Shown piece after piece: positions 36,712 to 49,378 of a DNA stretch of 64,000 nucleotides. The DNA comes from Microstegium vimineum. Taxonomy: Eukaryota; Streptophyta; Magnoliopsida; Poales; Poaceae. Numbering within the stretch: position 1 is the stretch's first letter; every line of letters begins with the position of its first letter. The stretch is from contig CM039139.1 in NCBI GenBank assembly GCA_022036555.1, forward strand, positions 20,979,376-21,043,375, written 5' to 3'. The translations under genes were made by a program, and so were the position numbers. The notes beneath the pieces are model-generated. The model was given only the letters and a program-made list of their open reading frames with translations. It did no database searches and was not told the origin of the DNA.

Positions 36712-36943
36712 GGGGTATTTAATTTTCTTCAAAATTTCAAAACTTTATCAGATTATTTGTCACATCGAATATTTAGACACATATATTGAGTATTAAATAT
36801 AAATAAAAAAATAAAATTAATTGTATAGTTTGTCCGTAATTTTTTAGACGAATATTTCGAATCTAGTTACTTTATAATTAGATAATATTTAGCAAATTCA
36901 AACGTAACGTTAAAATATTTTACATCCAATAAATTTTGGATCT
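36712..36943. mobile_element. AT-rich MITE related to the 48.5-kb copy
   Basis: Shares the order TCACATCGAAT, TATTAAATATAAATAAA, AGACGAAT..TTCGA.TCTAGTTACT and TTTTGGATCTA with the element at 48545-48786. No ORF. Confidence 0.5.
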
Positions 36944-36949
36944 AGAAGG

Positions 36950-38408
36950 AAAAAAAACGGAACAGTATGCCAATACAAATTTCTGCGTACTGCCTATTCC
37001 CTATAGGCTTTAGCTCTGATCCATGGTGTTTATCTAGCCGCTGAAAGGGAAGGAACTGAACAAACCTGGTCAAAAGTTGTGCAAGAGAATCCAAGCTCCT
37101 CCAGGTGAAGGCTCGCGTGAATAAAGACGCTTTGAGATCTTCGAATCCAATTTCACTCACAAAGTTGGGAGTAGTACGTCCTAGGAGTAGACTCCTAGTC
37201 TATCACTAAGGGTGTGTTTAGATCCAAATTTTTTTGGGTTTTGGGTAATGTAGCAATTTCGTTTTTATTTGGTAATTAGTGTTTAATTATGAATTAATTA
37301 GGTTTAAAAATTTCGTCTCGCGATTTCTCATCCAACTGTGTAATTAGTTTTTTTTTTTCGTCTACATTTAGTACTTCATGTATGTGCCCATGTATGTGCC
37401 GTAAGATTTGATGTGACGGGTACTATGAAAAAAAATTTAGGAACTAAATGTATGTCGCATCAAATCATATCGCATCACCTGTTTGCTTTCTTTTGTGCAC
37501 AGAGTTTCCCGGCAAGTGAATGATGCCCGGACGTGAAGTGATGTTTTCTACTTTTCTGTAAAAAAAAAAAAATCTCCAATGCTACTACTAGGAGATTGGT
37601 AGTCAAAGACATTACAAGTTTCAGCAAATCACCAAAGCTGAACAAATTGCTCTTTGTACCCCCGCCAAAATGGAGCCAACTCCACGGCTCCACGCACCAA
37701 ATGGAACGCAAGTGCGCGTCACATCCATGTTGGGTGTTTCGGGCCATGCCTGCCTTGGTGCTGTGCAAGAAAGCACACCAGCAGTTGGCGTCCTGTTTAG
37801 CGGATTGCTTGGTTTATCTGTCGGCATCAGTAGTTGAAGTCTTGTTCGGTTGTTCACTTAGTTTATTGGTCGGCTTATTAGCTATAATTTTCTTATATAA
37901 AAGTAATTAAAAATAAAATTAATTGGTTTATCGGTCACCGAAGAAATGATCAAAAGAACATGGCTTTTGAGTAGATAAATTGACAAACAATTCATTTCTT
38001 TTTGCGACCGTGTCTCCTGTGTCTGCGCCGCGATCAGCAGTCTGCACGAAATGGCAATGCGTGTACGCAAAAGCTGTACGAAAATACAGTAAAATTCAGT
38101 GAAAGAAGAAAGCAGAGATGGGGAACGATGGAGTTGGATCGAGAAACAGTACCATACTACACAAACTCTCACTCCATGTCACATCACATCAGGTCAGACA
38201 CCAGAGTCGTGACACCAATTTCCACAGACCACAGATGAACTGAACATGAAAATGCAGCTGGGATCAGGCCGAGAAAGGAAGCCGGCGCCTTAAACCCAAA
38301 GAAGAAAACGTAATTTACATGTGCATATGATCGCATTTTTACATTATACTAGTTGCTTCACCTAATTAATTAACTGAATAGCCCATACGTGTGCGCTGAG
38401 CACGTTAT
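36950..38408. other. Intergenic downstream of the OFP gene
   Basis: Contains one further MITE-like copy, otherwise only short ORFs. The stretch next to 38409 should hold the 3' UTR of the OFP gene, but no clear polyadenylation signal stands out. Confidence 0.4.
37210..37450. mobile_element. Inverted copy of the AT-rich MITE family
   Basis: GGGTGTGTTTAGATCCAAATTTTT after TAA (37207-37209) reads inward like the reverse of the 48.5-kb element's right end. The right tip is unclear. Confidence 0.4.
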
Positions 38409-39368
38409 CTAGTGATGAGACATGGCTGCAGCCTTGCAGCTCGTAGCGTCGGAGGAGGTGGCAGCGGCGGCGGTGCCGTGGCCGATGGAGTGGTGGGACT
38501 GCGGCGGCGGGCTAGAGAAGACGGCCTCCCACACGTCACCGAACGCCGCCACGATGTCGCGGCGGTGGCGCCGGTCGTTGAGAGCCAGGAAGCAGCGGAG
38601 CAGGCGCTCGAGGCCGTCGGCGTCGTAGATGCCGCGGCCCACGACCATCTCCGCCATGGACCGCCGGAAGTCGGCGCGGGGGTCGGCGGAGCGCTTCACC
38701 ACCGCGAAGCCCCCAGCCAGCGCCGCGGCCGCCGCGTTGCCGGCACGCGCGGCGCTGGCAACGGCGCTGTTCCTGCTCGCGCCCGTCGACGAGGACTCCG
38801 TCGTGGTGGTCGACGCCGCCGCCGTCGCCGGGTGCAGCGCCGACGACGCCTCACCCGCGCCGCCGAACGGCTCGTCGTCGTCGTCGGCGCTGCTGAACCA
38901 CCCGCTGTCCCCCGACGACCAGCTGCCCGGGCCCGCCAGCGTGAGCGTGCGGTGGTGGAGCACCCTGCGGCGGCGGCGGCGGCGCGAGTGCCGCACCCGG
39001 CGCCGCGCGTCGATCTTGAGGCGGGGCGTGTGGTCGCCGTCGCCGTCGCCGTCGGAGGCGCACGCGCTGGCGGCGGCCTCGACGACGTGCCAGCGGGAGC
39101 TCTTCAGCCAGCGGTACGCCGGCGTTCCAGGCGCCGGAGGGAGGTCGTCGGCGCCGTAGTCGACGGCGTAGCCCCCGGCGCCACAGGCTGCAGGTGCCTG
39201 GGGCCGCCCCCGGCCGCGCCGAGGCGCGCGCTGCGGGCAGCACGCGCCGCCTGATGGGGCCGGGACAACGGGCGGGTGAGCGGTCGGGACTGGGAGGAGG
39301 GTGGTCGTGGGGCTCACCGCGGCGGCTGCCGACGGTGAGCGGCAGGAGTAGAAGAGGCGCTTCGCCAT
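38409..39368 (-). CDS. OVATE family protein (transcriptional repressor)
   Basis: Single exon of 319 residues. I chose the ATG at 39366-39368 (MAKRLFYSCRS, the usual OFP beginning) over the in-frame upstream ATG at 39618-39620, whose extension is not OFP-like. The middle is low-complexity: Ala/Pro/Gly, an Arg block (RHSRRRRRRR) likely to be a nuclear signal, and an acidic stretch. The OVATE domain is at about 227-284 (SADPRADFRRSMAEMVV... LLRCFLALNDRRHRRDIVAAF...WEAVF), near the C-terminus as expected, followed by a His/Ser/Ala tail. OFPs act with TALE homeodomain and TRM proteins on organ shape and cell-wall programmes. No intron, as is usual in the family. Confidence 0.93.
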   Translation of the reverse strand: MAKRLFYSCRSPSAAAAVSPTTTLLPVPTAHPPVVPAPSGGACCPQRAPRRGRGRPQAPAACGAGGYAVDYGADDLPPAPGTPAYRWLKSSRWHVVEAAASACASDGDGDGDHTPRLKIDARRRVRHSRRRRRRRVLHHRTLTLAGPGSWSSGDSGWFSSADDDDEPFGGAGEASSALHPATAAASTTTTESSSTGASRNSAVASAARAGNAAAAALAGGFAVVKRSADPRADFRRSMAEMVVGRGIYDADGLERLLRCFLALNDRRHRRDIVAAFGDVWEAVFSSPPPQSHHSIGHGTAAAATSSDATSCKAAAMSHH

Positions 39369-40084
39369 GCGTTTATCACAACTGGATCGGAGGTGGAGCG
39401 ACGAGACGAGAAGCTCGATGCGCCGGGAAGGGAACTGCCCGGTGGCGGCGATGGACGGGGGTGTAAATGAGGCGGGTGTTGGGTTGGCGGGGTTTATGTT
39501 TTTATTATGGGAAGCGTGTGTGAGGGATTGAGGGTCAGGGGTTGGAGGCCGAGGGAACAGGGAGCTACCAGTACTCTGCTCTGGGATTTGCTGTCGAGTG
39601 TTCATTCTGCGTTTCTGCACAAGGACCTTCCGTGTGTTTGTAGTGCTTATTAAACGTCAAGATCAGAGCCATCAGGCCATAGTACGATGGTGTTTTCTTG
39701 TTGACATAGCACGGCTCTGTTCGTCATAACGTGCGTGCGTCAGTACAAGGCAACTATGGGTGGGATGAAATATTGGATTGGATTAAATTTGTAGATGATC
39801 GGTGACCAAATGCAGCAAAAGGAGATATGATGATTATCATGACCTGCTCCAACAAAAGGAGGCAAAATACCGGATTGCAAGATGATGCCTGCGGTACATA
39901 CGGAGTATGTATTGAGGTTTGGCCTCATCACGGATAAAACAACCATTTACCATTCGCCAATTACGCACAAGCGGCACATATGCAATAGCAAATCTTAAAA
40001 CCAACTTATTAGATACATATAATCACATAAATCCATCGTCCAAGTTTGGCGTAGACAGTGGACTCAAGACTATTGTAGAGGCTC

Positions 40085-40372
40085 AGACTCATTGTTCGCC
40101 TTGATTGTCTGGGAGCTATGGAAGGAACGAAGATGCTTCTACGACGCCAACACCCAAATTCCAATACTGCTTGCAGTCATCAAGCAACAAGCCGAACAAT
40201 GGGTGTAAGCCAGTGCAAAGCACCTAGGTTGTCTCCTACAGCGAGTAATCCGCTAGCGTGATGTCGTGTTGCGGGGGACATGAGCTCTATTTCAATCACT
40301 AACACAATCCCCCGTAATCAAACTATTCTCTCTTAATACTTAGACGCGCAAATCTTTTGCGTGATCGGAAAA
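40085..40372 (+). mobile_element. LINE 3' fragment with A-tail
   Basis: The plus strand reads SLFALIVWELWKERRCFYDA, matching the tryptophan-rich C-terminus of plant LINE proteins. It is followed by a 3' UTR-like end (AGACGCGCAAATCTTTTGCG) and A-rich GGAAAAAAATAAA. 5' truncated. Confidence 0.65.
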
Positions 40373-42428
40373 AAATAAACCAGACTCGTGTCCATGCAAT
40401 TACAAATACAAGTATGAATTACGTTATATGTAATAGCTTAAATGGGCCACCATCTACCGGATTTATGAATATGGACTATTTGCAATATAGTAAGGTAAGT
40501 TGAGAACATGCCTCTAGCCGAGTGTCTCTAGTAGCACTCATCACATTTTTAGTTTGACTCTCCAAATTACATGTCTATGCTTATACATTTTTCTATACTG
40601 ATATATAGGCTACCAAGCTGATGAGCCTATTGATGAGAGTGCTTGTCAGGTGTCTGGTGTATTAGATATGTAGATTTTAGGACGTGGCATGTGCTGAATC
40701 TAGTGAGTTTGTTTCATCACTGCGCCCTTGACGACACAACAAGCATTAGTATAATGTCTAGAACTTTAATTATATACTTTCTATGTTCTAAATTACAAGA
40801 AATTTTGAGTTTTTTAGAAACATATAATTTGGATTTGGGGGGAGTAAATCCTAACCCAAAATTGACAGAAGGAATCGGAGGTCTCCCGAGAAACTCACCA
40901 TATCTGAGCTTGGCACCCTTGAGTTGAGCCATCAGATCACCATCTCTGATCAATACTTATCTTTCAGGGCACACATCAGAATGGGTTTCAGTTATATACT
41001 AATAAACAGATTAAAAATCCATTGTCAGCGTAACCTCACCAGATTTTCTGACACTGCCAGTGTTACACACACGACAATTTCCGGACACACGCACACGCTG
41101 GCATGAAGCACCTGCTCCCTGCGCAGCAGATTTGTCTTTGGGCTTTCGTAGCACGCACGCGCCAATTGTCTTCGCCAGGACGCAACGCATCGCGTAGTAG
41201 TAGACGCGTACGATCTCAAAACGAACGGGGTCGCTGCATCCAGATCCAGGTGCAGAATGGGACGAAGATCGCCGTCTCCACGCGCGCACGACCGCCCGTG
41301 CCCGCGGCCCGCGTGGTGGCGCTCTGGCTGGCAGTGGCAGCTGGCTGCCGATCGAGACCGCGGAGACGGGTCGACGATACATACAAAGGGACGGAGGGAG
41401 TATAGAGTAGCACGGTACTGTGCTGTGTAGCGCCCTCTGCCCCGGTGACCTGCTGGATAGCGACAGTGCGAGCGCCCGTGTGCCGCGCCGGGCCAAGAGG
41501 CGCTGCGACGACGGGTTCAGCCGGAACAGCAGGGCAGGAGTCTAGGAGGAGAGCGCACGTGCAGGCGGACGCGGCCCCGGATCCCCGGCCTGTTGCGAGG
41601 TGCTTGTCCGCGCTCGCTTGTCGCGTGCGCGCCTGCCATGCCAATGCGCTCATCACTCGCGGTTCTCCAAGTGGATAGAGCGTCGTTCGAGCCGGGGGCA
41701 GTGCTCTTTGTCTCCGGGTCCGGATTCATCGGGTGCGTTACTTCGTCTGCACGCACGCACGTCGGATGACGGGGAAAGTCATCACAGATCGATTCGGGAA
41801 TCGGGATTCCAGGTTTGGGCACCTGGAGAACCACCGTGCATCCGCGCGCAGCTCGCCGTCGCCGGGCGCCGATTAGAGTACTCATGCTTGTTTGATTGGC
41901 GCGCCTGTCAGTGGTAGTGTATGGTGGACGGAGCGTCGAGATTAGGCGTCGTGTCAGTCAACATCTATTGATCCCGGACTCGCATTGGCTGGCACACGGT
42001 ATTTGGTAGTGGCAGGAGGGAGTGACCGATTGAGGGTGCATCGGGGAAATATAAGTCCATGCAGGACAAGATGCGGCCGGACTGTAGCTTTTGGACGTGC
42101 TTTCGGTACTAGTCAAGCTATTGCAACTTTGAAATCCCTGAAAGAAGGTTTTGGACGTGCTTTCGGACTGCAGCTTGACATCCGGCGGATCCCTGAAATC
42201 AACTATGCTTCCTTGGGATTACCAGTACATTTGCTACTGAAGTCATTGGACCTGAAGTTGGGCCTTGTTTGAGGAAGATGGATAGATGGCCCAATAGTCT
42301 AATCCACGTATTAGCAGCTCAAAGTGGACCTAGCCCATGCGAGAGGCGGTGTCTTGTGCATCTAACCCGATGGTGCTTCTTGTTGTTGAACTTGATAAGT
42401 TGAGATGGGAGAAGAGAGGGTTATGTTA
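40373..42428. other. Intergenic, no gene recognised
   Basis: GC-rich ORFs at 41000-41920 lie in all frames without a domain. TTTTGGACGTGCTTTCGG occurs twice (about 42090 and 42150). A lone GGGACGGAGGGAGTA near 41390 looks like the end of a lost Stowaway MITE. Confidence 0.45.
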
Positions 42429-42430
42429 TA

Positions 42431-42687
42431 TTCCCTCCGTGCATGAAAGAATGAATTTCTGGAGTTATCCTAAATCAAACTTTTTGAACTTTGACCATAT
42501 TTCTAGAAGAAAGTATTAAAAGTTATGGTATTAAATTAGTATCATTAGATTTATTATAGATCATATTTTTACATGATGCTTATTTTAAGTTATAGATGCT
42601 GTTATATTTTTCTATAAAGTTAGTCACAGTTAAAAAAGTTTGACTGACACGGATTCTATGAATTGATTCTTTCAGGAACAGAGGGAG
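42431..42687 (-). mobile_element. Stowaway MITE, copy A
   Basis: TTCCCTCCGT...GAGGGAG tips with TA on both sides (42429-42430, 42688-42689). The interior matches copies at 43348 and 59567, in reverse orientation. Confidence 0.75.
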
Positions 42688-43347
42688 TAGTTTATTTTTT
42701 CTCTATTAAGACGTCCTCAACAATTGAGACAGCAGCTAGCTTATACGTGTTACTTCATTGCCACCTCATGATGTGAACCCCATATGTAAATAATTTTTTA
42801 TTCTATATCATCTCCCATCCCTCTCATTCTTTATGAGCAGTACAGATTACCTTGTTTTTTGAGCGAGATAAATATTGAAATAGGAGATAGTCTCTTATCT
42901 TTTTCATCTTCTCTCTTCCACATAAGGAAAATGGTGACATGGATTCATATAAGCTAGCTGACTCATCACTGTGAGAACGCCAGTAGAAAGTTTTTAAGAA
43001 GATTCACAGATCCCTATGCTATTAAATGAATCAAACTGTAGAGAGTTGTCAATAAGTTCATTAACTTCCTATTGGGTGCTTAAACACTGGATATCAGATG
43101 AGTATTTTAGGAAGTACAAACTCCTGAATGTAAGGCTGTTTTCGAGTTATATGAAACAGCATGTCTATTCTGTGGGCTAAGACTGAACAATTGAACTAAT
43201 ATTTGATATGAAGTTCAATTTTGATTGACCTTCGCCCATTTGTCTGCATCGTTCCCCTTTGTTGGACAGTTGCTCTTGCTGCTCGGCACGGCAGTGGTCA
43301 ACTCATGAAATCAGCAGAGGGCATCCATGGACACATGTTTTAAATTT

Positions 43348-43604
43348 CTCATTCCGTCCCCGAAAGAATCAATTCTTAAAATCCGTGTCAGTCAAACTTT
43401 TTTAACTATGACTAACTTTATAGAAAAATATAACAACATCTATAACTTAAAATAAGCACTATATAAAAATATGATCTATAATAAATCTAATGATACTAAT
43501 TTAATACCATAACTTTTAATACTTTCTTCTAGAAATTTGATCAAAGTTTAAAAAATTTGACTTAGAACAAATCTAGAAATCTATTCTTTCAAGGACGGAG
43601 GGAG
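43348..43604 (+). mobile_element. Stowaway MITE, copy B (inverted relative to A)
   Basis: CTCATTCCGTCC...GGACGGAGGGAG tips, TA at 43605-43606. Shares AAAGAATCAATTCTTA, TGTCAGTCAAACTTTTTTA and ATAAATCTAATGATACTAAT with the copy at 59567. Confidence 0.75.
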
Positions 43605-43721
43605 TAATTAGCTTAATGGCTACCAAGCTCATTTAGACCTGTCCGAAGCTAGTAACTTGGCTTCACTGGCCCAGCTGTACCCAATATTTCAGAGCTTTTC
43701 TAGTTTTCTTGCTCAGCAGGG

Positions 43722-43821
43722 NNNNNNNNNNNNNNNNNNNNNNNNNNNNNNNNNNNNNNNNNNNNNNNNNNNNNNNNNNNNNNNNNNNNNNNNNNNNNNN
43801 NNNNNNNNNNNNNNNNNNNNN
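43722..43821. other. Assembly gap (100 N)
   Basis: Exactly 100 N in an intergenic, AT-rich region. Confidence 0.98.
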
Positions 43822-44920
43822 ATATAATTATCAATGTATCTATAATATTATATCTATATTTTTTCACACTTATATATTTTTTCAAAACGAAATTGAAACT
43901 TTAAACTATACATGCAACTAAAAATAATAACATGTTATATGTGCACTAAAAAAACTTATCAATGTGTTTAGATAGCATCTAACGTGTCTACGAAACGCCC
44001 AATTTCATCTAATATATACGTTTACCAAAATCGTCTCTAGGGACCTGACACCTGACACGGCCCCATATGAAGACTTTTCTAATATTTTTTTCAAAAAGCA
44101 TACCTATAACTCTATAGAGATAAATTTAAAGCGTGTCTACTGTCAAAAAAAAAGCGAACTATGGGGGTTTTTTTCTATATGTCTTCCGGCGTGCTACTAG
44201 CTAGTAGCTTAGGCCCCCAAATTTATAGGGCTCATCATTTGGGGGCTCGTCCATGGGCCCCACCATCTTGCAAACCCTGGCAGAGAAAAGACGTGTACTG
44301 TTTATCTTGCAGGGCAGCTACTACAAACACCAGCTTTCTGACCGAGCTAGCTAGGGGGGAAAAGGGTTTTTGAGTCCTTTCCCTTTCAAGCATGGGCCCC
44401 CAACGTACCACCGTATAGGGGCCCGCGTCCCCAAAGTACTTTCGTGCAACTGCTCTTCCCGTGTTGGGGGTTCAGTACCCCTTTTTTTCCCCTTTTTTTT
44501 TTGTACAAAAGGAGGGTTTTTCGGGGGCGCTTTTCCCTGCACACGGGTCAATATTTTTACGGAAATGCCGTTAGAAGCATGCAGGAACAGTGCGCGGCGC
44601 ACCTGATCGAGGAGCTAGCTAGGCGTGCGTTAATTTAGTCACGATTAAAACATGGATTATGCTCGCTTAATTTGTTTTATTTTTCTAAAATAAACAAACA
44701 TTCGTGATGGTGTTCCAACTTGAACCGGCCTGTGAGTAAAAATAAATTTCGGAGGGCTACATTGATCGAGACTTACCGGAAGAGATAGACGAAGTTCAAA
44801 TAAAAACCAAAAGAATATGGGCAATCATGACCCATGTCACTGACCACTAGTAGATCAAATATAAACTAGGTCATTAGCTGATTTTCTTGCTAAATAATCC
44901 CACCCCAACCATAGGTACTG
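43822..44920. other. Intergenic with unusual homopolymer-rich stretch
   Basis: From about 44200 to 44570 most homopolymers are lengthened (CCCCCAAA, GGGGGCTCG, CCCCTTTTTTTTTT, GGGTTTTTCGGGGGCGC). Short ORFs only. Confidence 0.4.
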
Positions 44921-44921
44921 G

Positions 44922-45446
44922 CAGTGGCGGACCCAGGATTTGTTCAAGATTAGGGCCAAATTCTAGTGGTGAAAGTCGGTCTTTTATTATTTTTAACCAT
45001 TTTATATTTAATATTATAATAATAATCACTCTAAAATAATTTTTCATATTTGACCCTTTTAGTCGCGCAAACCTGGCTGGCGTGATCAGATAACGTTGTT
45101 GATCTGACGCATATGGCGCGGCAAAAACTGCCACGTTATATAGTGTTTTCGACGTGAAAAAGTTTGTCGCGCTATTTTCGTTGGCGTGACAAGACTGAAC
45201 TTTTGAAAAATCATACCTCTTCGATACGGCATCAGATGAAAATAAATTTTATATGAAAGTTATAGATCTCGATGAGATCAACAACTATGTAGTTTTGAGT
45301 TTTTTTTTTGTTTAAAGACGTTAATATGCTCAAAATAATTATTGGACTATTTGATGTTGAACCAAAAATTTAAAACTTGTTCCAATAAAATTTAGGCCAA
45401 GACTAGGGCCATGACCCTACTGGCCTTGGTCCTGAGCCCGCCCCTG
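44922..45446. mobile_element. Non-autonomous hAT element with 8-bp target duplication
   Basis: CAGTGGCGGACCCAGGA at the left is matched by the inverse of the right end (CAGGGGCGGGCTCAGGA), a typical hAT tip. The flanks GGTACTGG (44914-44921) and GGTACTGA (45447-45454) form an 8-bp duplication with one mismatch. 525 bp, no transposase. Confidence 0.75.
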
Positions 45447-45506
45447 GGTACTGATCTTTCCACGAAGTTATGTTTAGGTATATAGCTAGCAGGTTTATCT
45501 TTCGTA

Positions 45507-45507
<1 letters not shown>

Positions 45508-45571
<64 letters not shown>
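45508..45571. repeat. (TA)n microsatellite
   Basis: About 32 uninterrupted TA units. Confidence 0.95.
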
Positions 45572-45572
<1 letters not shown>

Positions 45573-45574
<2 letters not shown>

Positions 45575-48544
45575 GCAAACACTTGTGCATGCCCATGCAA
45601 AAACCTACTCATTTGAGGACCTCTAAACGAATTAACCGACAAATCTCGAGGTTGGTGAGTTATAAAGTTGACACACCATCTCATTGTTGACAAGCACATC
45701 ACCTACAACTAAAAGAACAATGTCATTAAATCCTTAAGTAAATCCAGAAAAAAAATACAAGGACCTATGTCAACTTGGGGGCTTAAACATGCATGAATGG
45801 GTAGGTTCTACCACAAGACCCTGCTAGCTGAGCTATGCACAATTCAGAACCATCGACTTATCGCTTTCTTAGCTTTCATCAGATTTTCTTGAACTAACTC
45901 AAGGGTACTTATAATATAATTTGTACATCTACGACCTAAGGTGCCAAACAATATAATCTCCTCTTGGTCTCTATTTGTAGTTTGTGTAATATGTACTTAT
46001 GGATCTAATTAGTTGCCTACATGGCTCTTTATTCAGACTCGTAATGCAATTTGGCCACATTTAGTTACTTGGACAAGGCCATATGCATGCTACACTCTCT
46101 CAATGCAAACCCAACATATATCCTAAAAGTCGACCGACCTAATTTTGCATATCTAGTTGTGCACCCCACCATCCGCACTTGCATTGCATGCACCCCAAGG
46201 CCCACACACGACCATGGTAGATCATCCCCCCCCCCCCCCCCCCCCCATATCGCCCCCGATTCACGGTTGTAGTGTCGCTAGATGGAGGAGTGTAAGAGTG
46301 GGAGATGAGGATGACAATAATTGGCAGGGAGTAGGCTGCCTATACTTTGTTGTTGTTGTTTTCATATTCAGAAATATGCTATAACATCGCCTTTGTGTTG
46401 AAGCTATTGTATTGATTTTAGTCCGGTATTCCAAAATTAATCGGGCAAAAGGGTTTCTCCTGGTTTTCCCCTAAAAACAAGGTTGTTGATGTATATTATT
46501 ATATATTCAGGTGGGGATTCCATCCCCCGCTGAAAAACAACAACTAAGCAACAACAAATTACATAGTTTGATTAAGGTTAATGGTATTATGTTGTATATC
46601 ACCTAATGTTATACTAATATAAGCAACCAATGAGACTCCATTTGTTACATATATGATATGTTCGGTTGATTGTTTTGCAGCCGATAAGACGGTTGATGTT
46701 GTTTTTAGCTGTTTTAAAGCATCATGGTATGTACTCATATTTTATTTTTCTCCACTATAGCATTAATTTTTGCGCTGTCAGGAGACTGTGTTCTAGTTTT
46801 GTCATACTATTTACATGTGGCTATCACCAAGTCATATCTAAAGGGCATATCGATGATGTGAAGGTAGCTCTCTTTAGAAATGCCAATTGATCAGTTTTTA
46901 GTCAGCCTTTAATTTACTGCTATCCTCCTTTTGGTGAGTGACAGATTTGGACGTGCAGAGACAGACATTCGCGCGCGGCGTGCGTGTGCATGAACGAAGT
47001 GGCCAGCAGGGTGGTGGACGACAACGACGCAGAGAGCAGAGACCCGGGCACCTGTGGGCACGCGCACGGGGACTGTGCACATATGCTTCGTATTATATAA
47101 CCTTGTCTTTTCGTGCCCAACAAAATCTTAACCCATACTTATTACAGCAAGTATATGTACAGTACAGCTAGGACCGGTACCGGTACGTGTTTGCGTTATC
47201 GTTCGATGCATCGCTATATGTATTGTATACATGCATTGCCACAAGCGATTACTACTGACGAAGAATCCGCCGTTCGGTCGGTCTAGAGCAAAACTTCCCC
47301 GAACTGCCGTCGCCATTTCGAGCAGCGGCAAGATTTGACGTCTCGACAGGTCCGTGGTGGCCCGGAAAACCTTGTGCTCGGCGCTAGTGGCCGCGCGCCG
47401 GCCAAGCAACTGATCAAGTTTTGGGCGACCAGAGTGCAGAGAGAGAAGACCTGATCGAGGGGACGGGGAATATTGAATAGCCGGCCCGGGGCTATCCGAT
47501 GATGCATGCATCAATGCATGGGAGTTAGGACGGCGGGGCCACGGGAGGCTACAAGGATGCCTTGCCTGCAGCCGCAGCCCGGTCGTGCACGGCGTGTGGG
47601 GCAGGGCCGTAGAAAGACGATGCAAAGGCAGCAGGGAGAGGTGCGCGATGAGGTCGTGCGGAGGGAGGACCAGTCGCCAGTCGCCAGTCGCCTTGCTGCT
47701 GGCCCGGTATGTATCGCATCGGCATCGCTGTCCCGGCTGTCTCGTCGCGCGCACACGGGACGCCTCGAACGTGTCGTGACCCCCGCGCGCGCCGTTGTGC
47801 CCCCGGGCCGTGCGCTCGGTGCGCCGCCACGCGTCCCCGGGCCGCCTCTGCCTCTCCCGTGCGCGTGCAGGCGTTCCTCCAGCTCCAGCCGGTGATGAGA
47901 TGGAAAGCCTGCGCGGCGCACCAGCAGCCGGCCAACCAGCGGCAGCGCGCGATTCGCAGGGGAAGAGAAAAAGGCAGAGTTACTACTATCGGCTATCCTA
48001 TCCGCAGCACTGCACTGCAGCAGGCTTTCGAGCGAAAGCGACCGTACCACCTCGCCGGGGATAGATGGCGCGCTGAGCTCGATAGCTCGGCGCCGTGGTG
48101 GCCGGTGGTGGGCGCCAGCCGCCACGGAGTGAACAGGACATGCTGTCATGCGGCCGGCGCCGAGGGGCAGAGAGGGCCAGTCGGGTGCTCTCGGGTGCTT
48201 GACTGCCCCGACAGCGTACGCTGCATCTGGACCGAAGGGAGGCCTGGCCTGGGTGGAGCAGCAGCAACTCAGATGCATCGCAGAAAGTAGGGTAAAGCGG
48301 CAGCAGGCCCGCGCGCGCGTCTTGATGGATAACTGACCCCGTCGTCGTACGGGCGACGACAAGTGCGCCAAATGGCCATGACCTAGCAACCAAGATAGAC
48401 CCGGGCCCCGGCGCCCACATTGGCAAACCACGGTGTGCGCTCTCATTCTCTCTCTCTCTATCTCATCAGTACGTACTATCAGTCCATCACCATGCATGGC
48501 GTACGTAGCTGAGAGACTACGAAAGCTGGCCGGCCGGACAGCTA
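45573..48544. other. Intergenic; GC-rich 46930-48450
   Basis: The GC-rich part gives ORFs up to 328 codons on the minus strand, overlapped by equally long ORFs on the plus strand; none has a domain. A 21-base C run lies at 46226-46246. Confidence 0.45.
46226..46246. repeat. Poly-C run (21 bases)
   Basis: Uninterrupted C tract; its length may be an assembly approximation. Confidence 0.95.
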
Positions 48545-48786
48545 GGCCTTGATCACTTCCTTTAAAATTCCAAATTTTTCAGTCACATCTCCGTCTCATC
48601 GAATCTTTGAACGCATACATGTAGTATTAAATATAAATAAAAAATATAACTAATTACACAATTTATCTGTAATTTGTGAGACAAATCTTTTGAGTCTAGT
48701 TACTCTATAATTGGATAATAATTACCACATACAAATAAAAGTGCTACGGTGTCAAAATTTCAAATAATTTTGGATCTAAACACCCC
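48545..48786. mobile_element. AT-rich MITE
   Basis: GGCCTTGATCACTTCC at the left and GGATCTAAACACCCC at the right, with CTA beside both ends. Interior shared with 36712-36943. Confidence 0.55.
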
Positions 48787-49378
48787 TAGCTTAGGCTATA
48801 TACGAGGAGGAGAGATAGCATGCTTGCCGTTGCCGTCCCTGCCCGCTCTTTCTATTTCTTGGAAAGAACAAGCATGGAGTAGGAGAGATAGCCCTGCCTG
48901 TCTGTCTACCGGGTACGGTGGTGAAGCTGTTGCGCCAGAGCAGCAGCGAGAACACGGCTGGGCGCGGTGGTTCAGCTCCAATCTGGATTGCAGGTGACGA
49001 GTAGTATTGCCGGCCGGGCAGTCATCAGTTCATCACTAGTCACTCATCTCATCCGATACTATCTCGTACGATCGACTCCAGAATTGCTACTACATGCATG
49101 TGGCGCTGCCGTGGCCACGTAGCTGCTCCGCCCGCCCGGCGCCTTTATTTACACGTACTGCACTGTAGTACGTACTGATCAGGCAGCAAAACTTGGCAGT
49201 CAGTGGGCGGGCTTGACTTCGCTGTACCGGCCTACTCCTAGATTTGTTTTTATAGCCACGTTGAACAGGTGCTCCGTTTCAAAAGCTCAAGATGCATGCA
49301 GACTGAAGATGTACGATTATGGTGTTTTGGACTCATATATGGATGGAGCTGGAATTTTTACCCCGAGTGGTTTATACT

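Noticed and set aside
38412..39254. 280-codon plus-strand ORF opposite the OFP gene
   Set aside because: Arg/Gly/Val-rich shadow of a GC-rich single-exon gene; the minus strand has the OVATE domain.
47128..48497. ORFs of 193-328 codons in a GC-rich intergenic block
   Set aside because: Both strands open over the same bases; no recognisable domain; no start or intron context.
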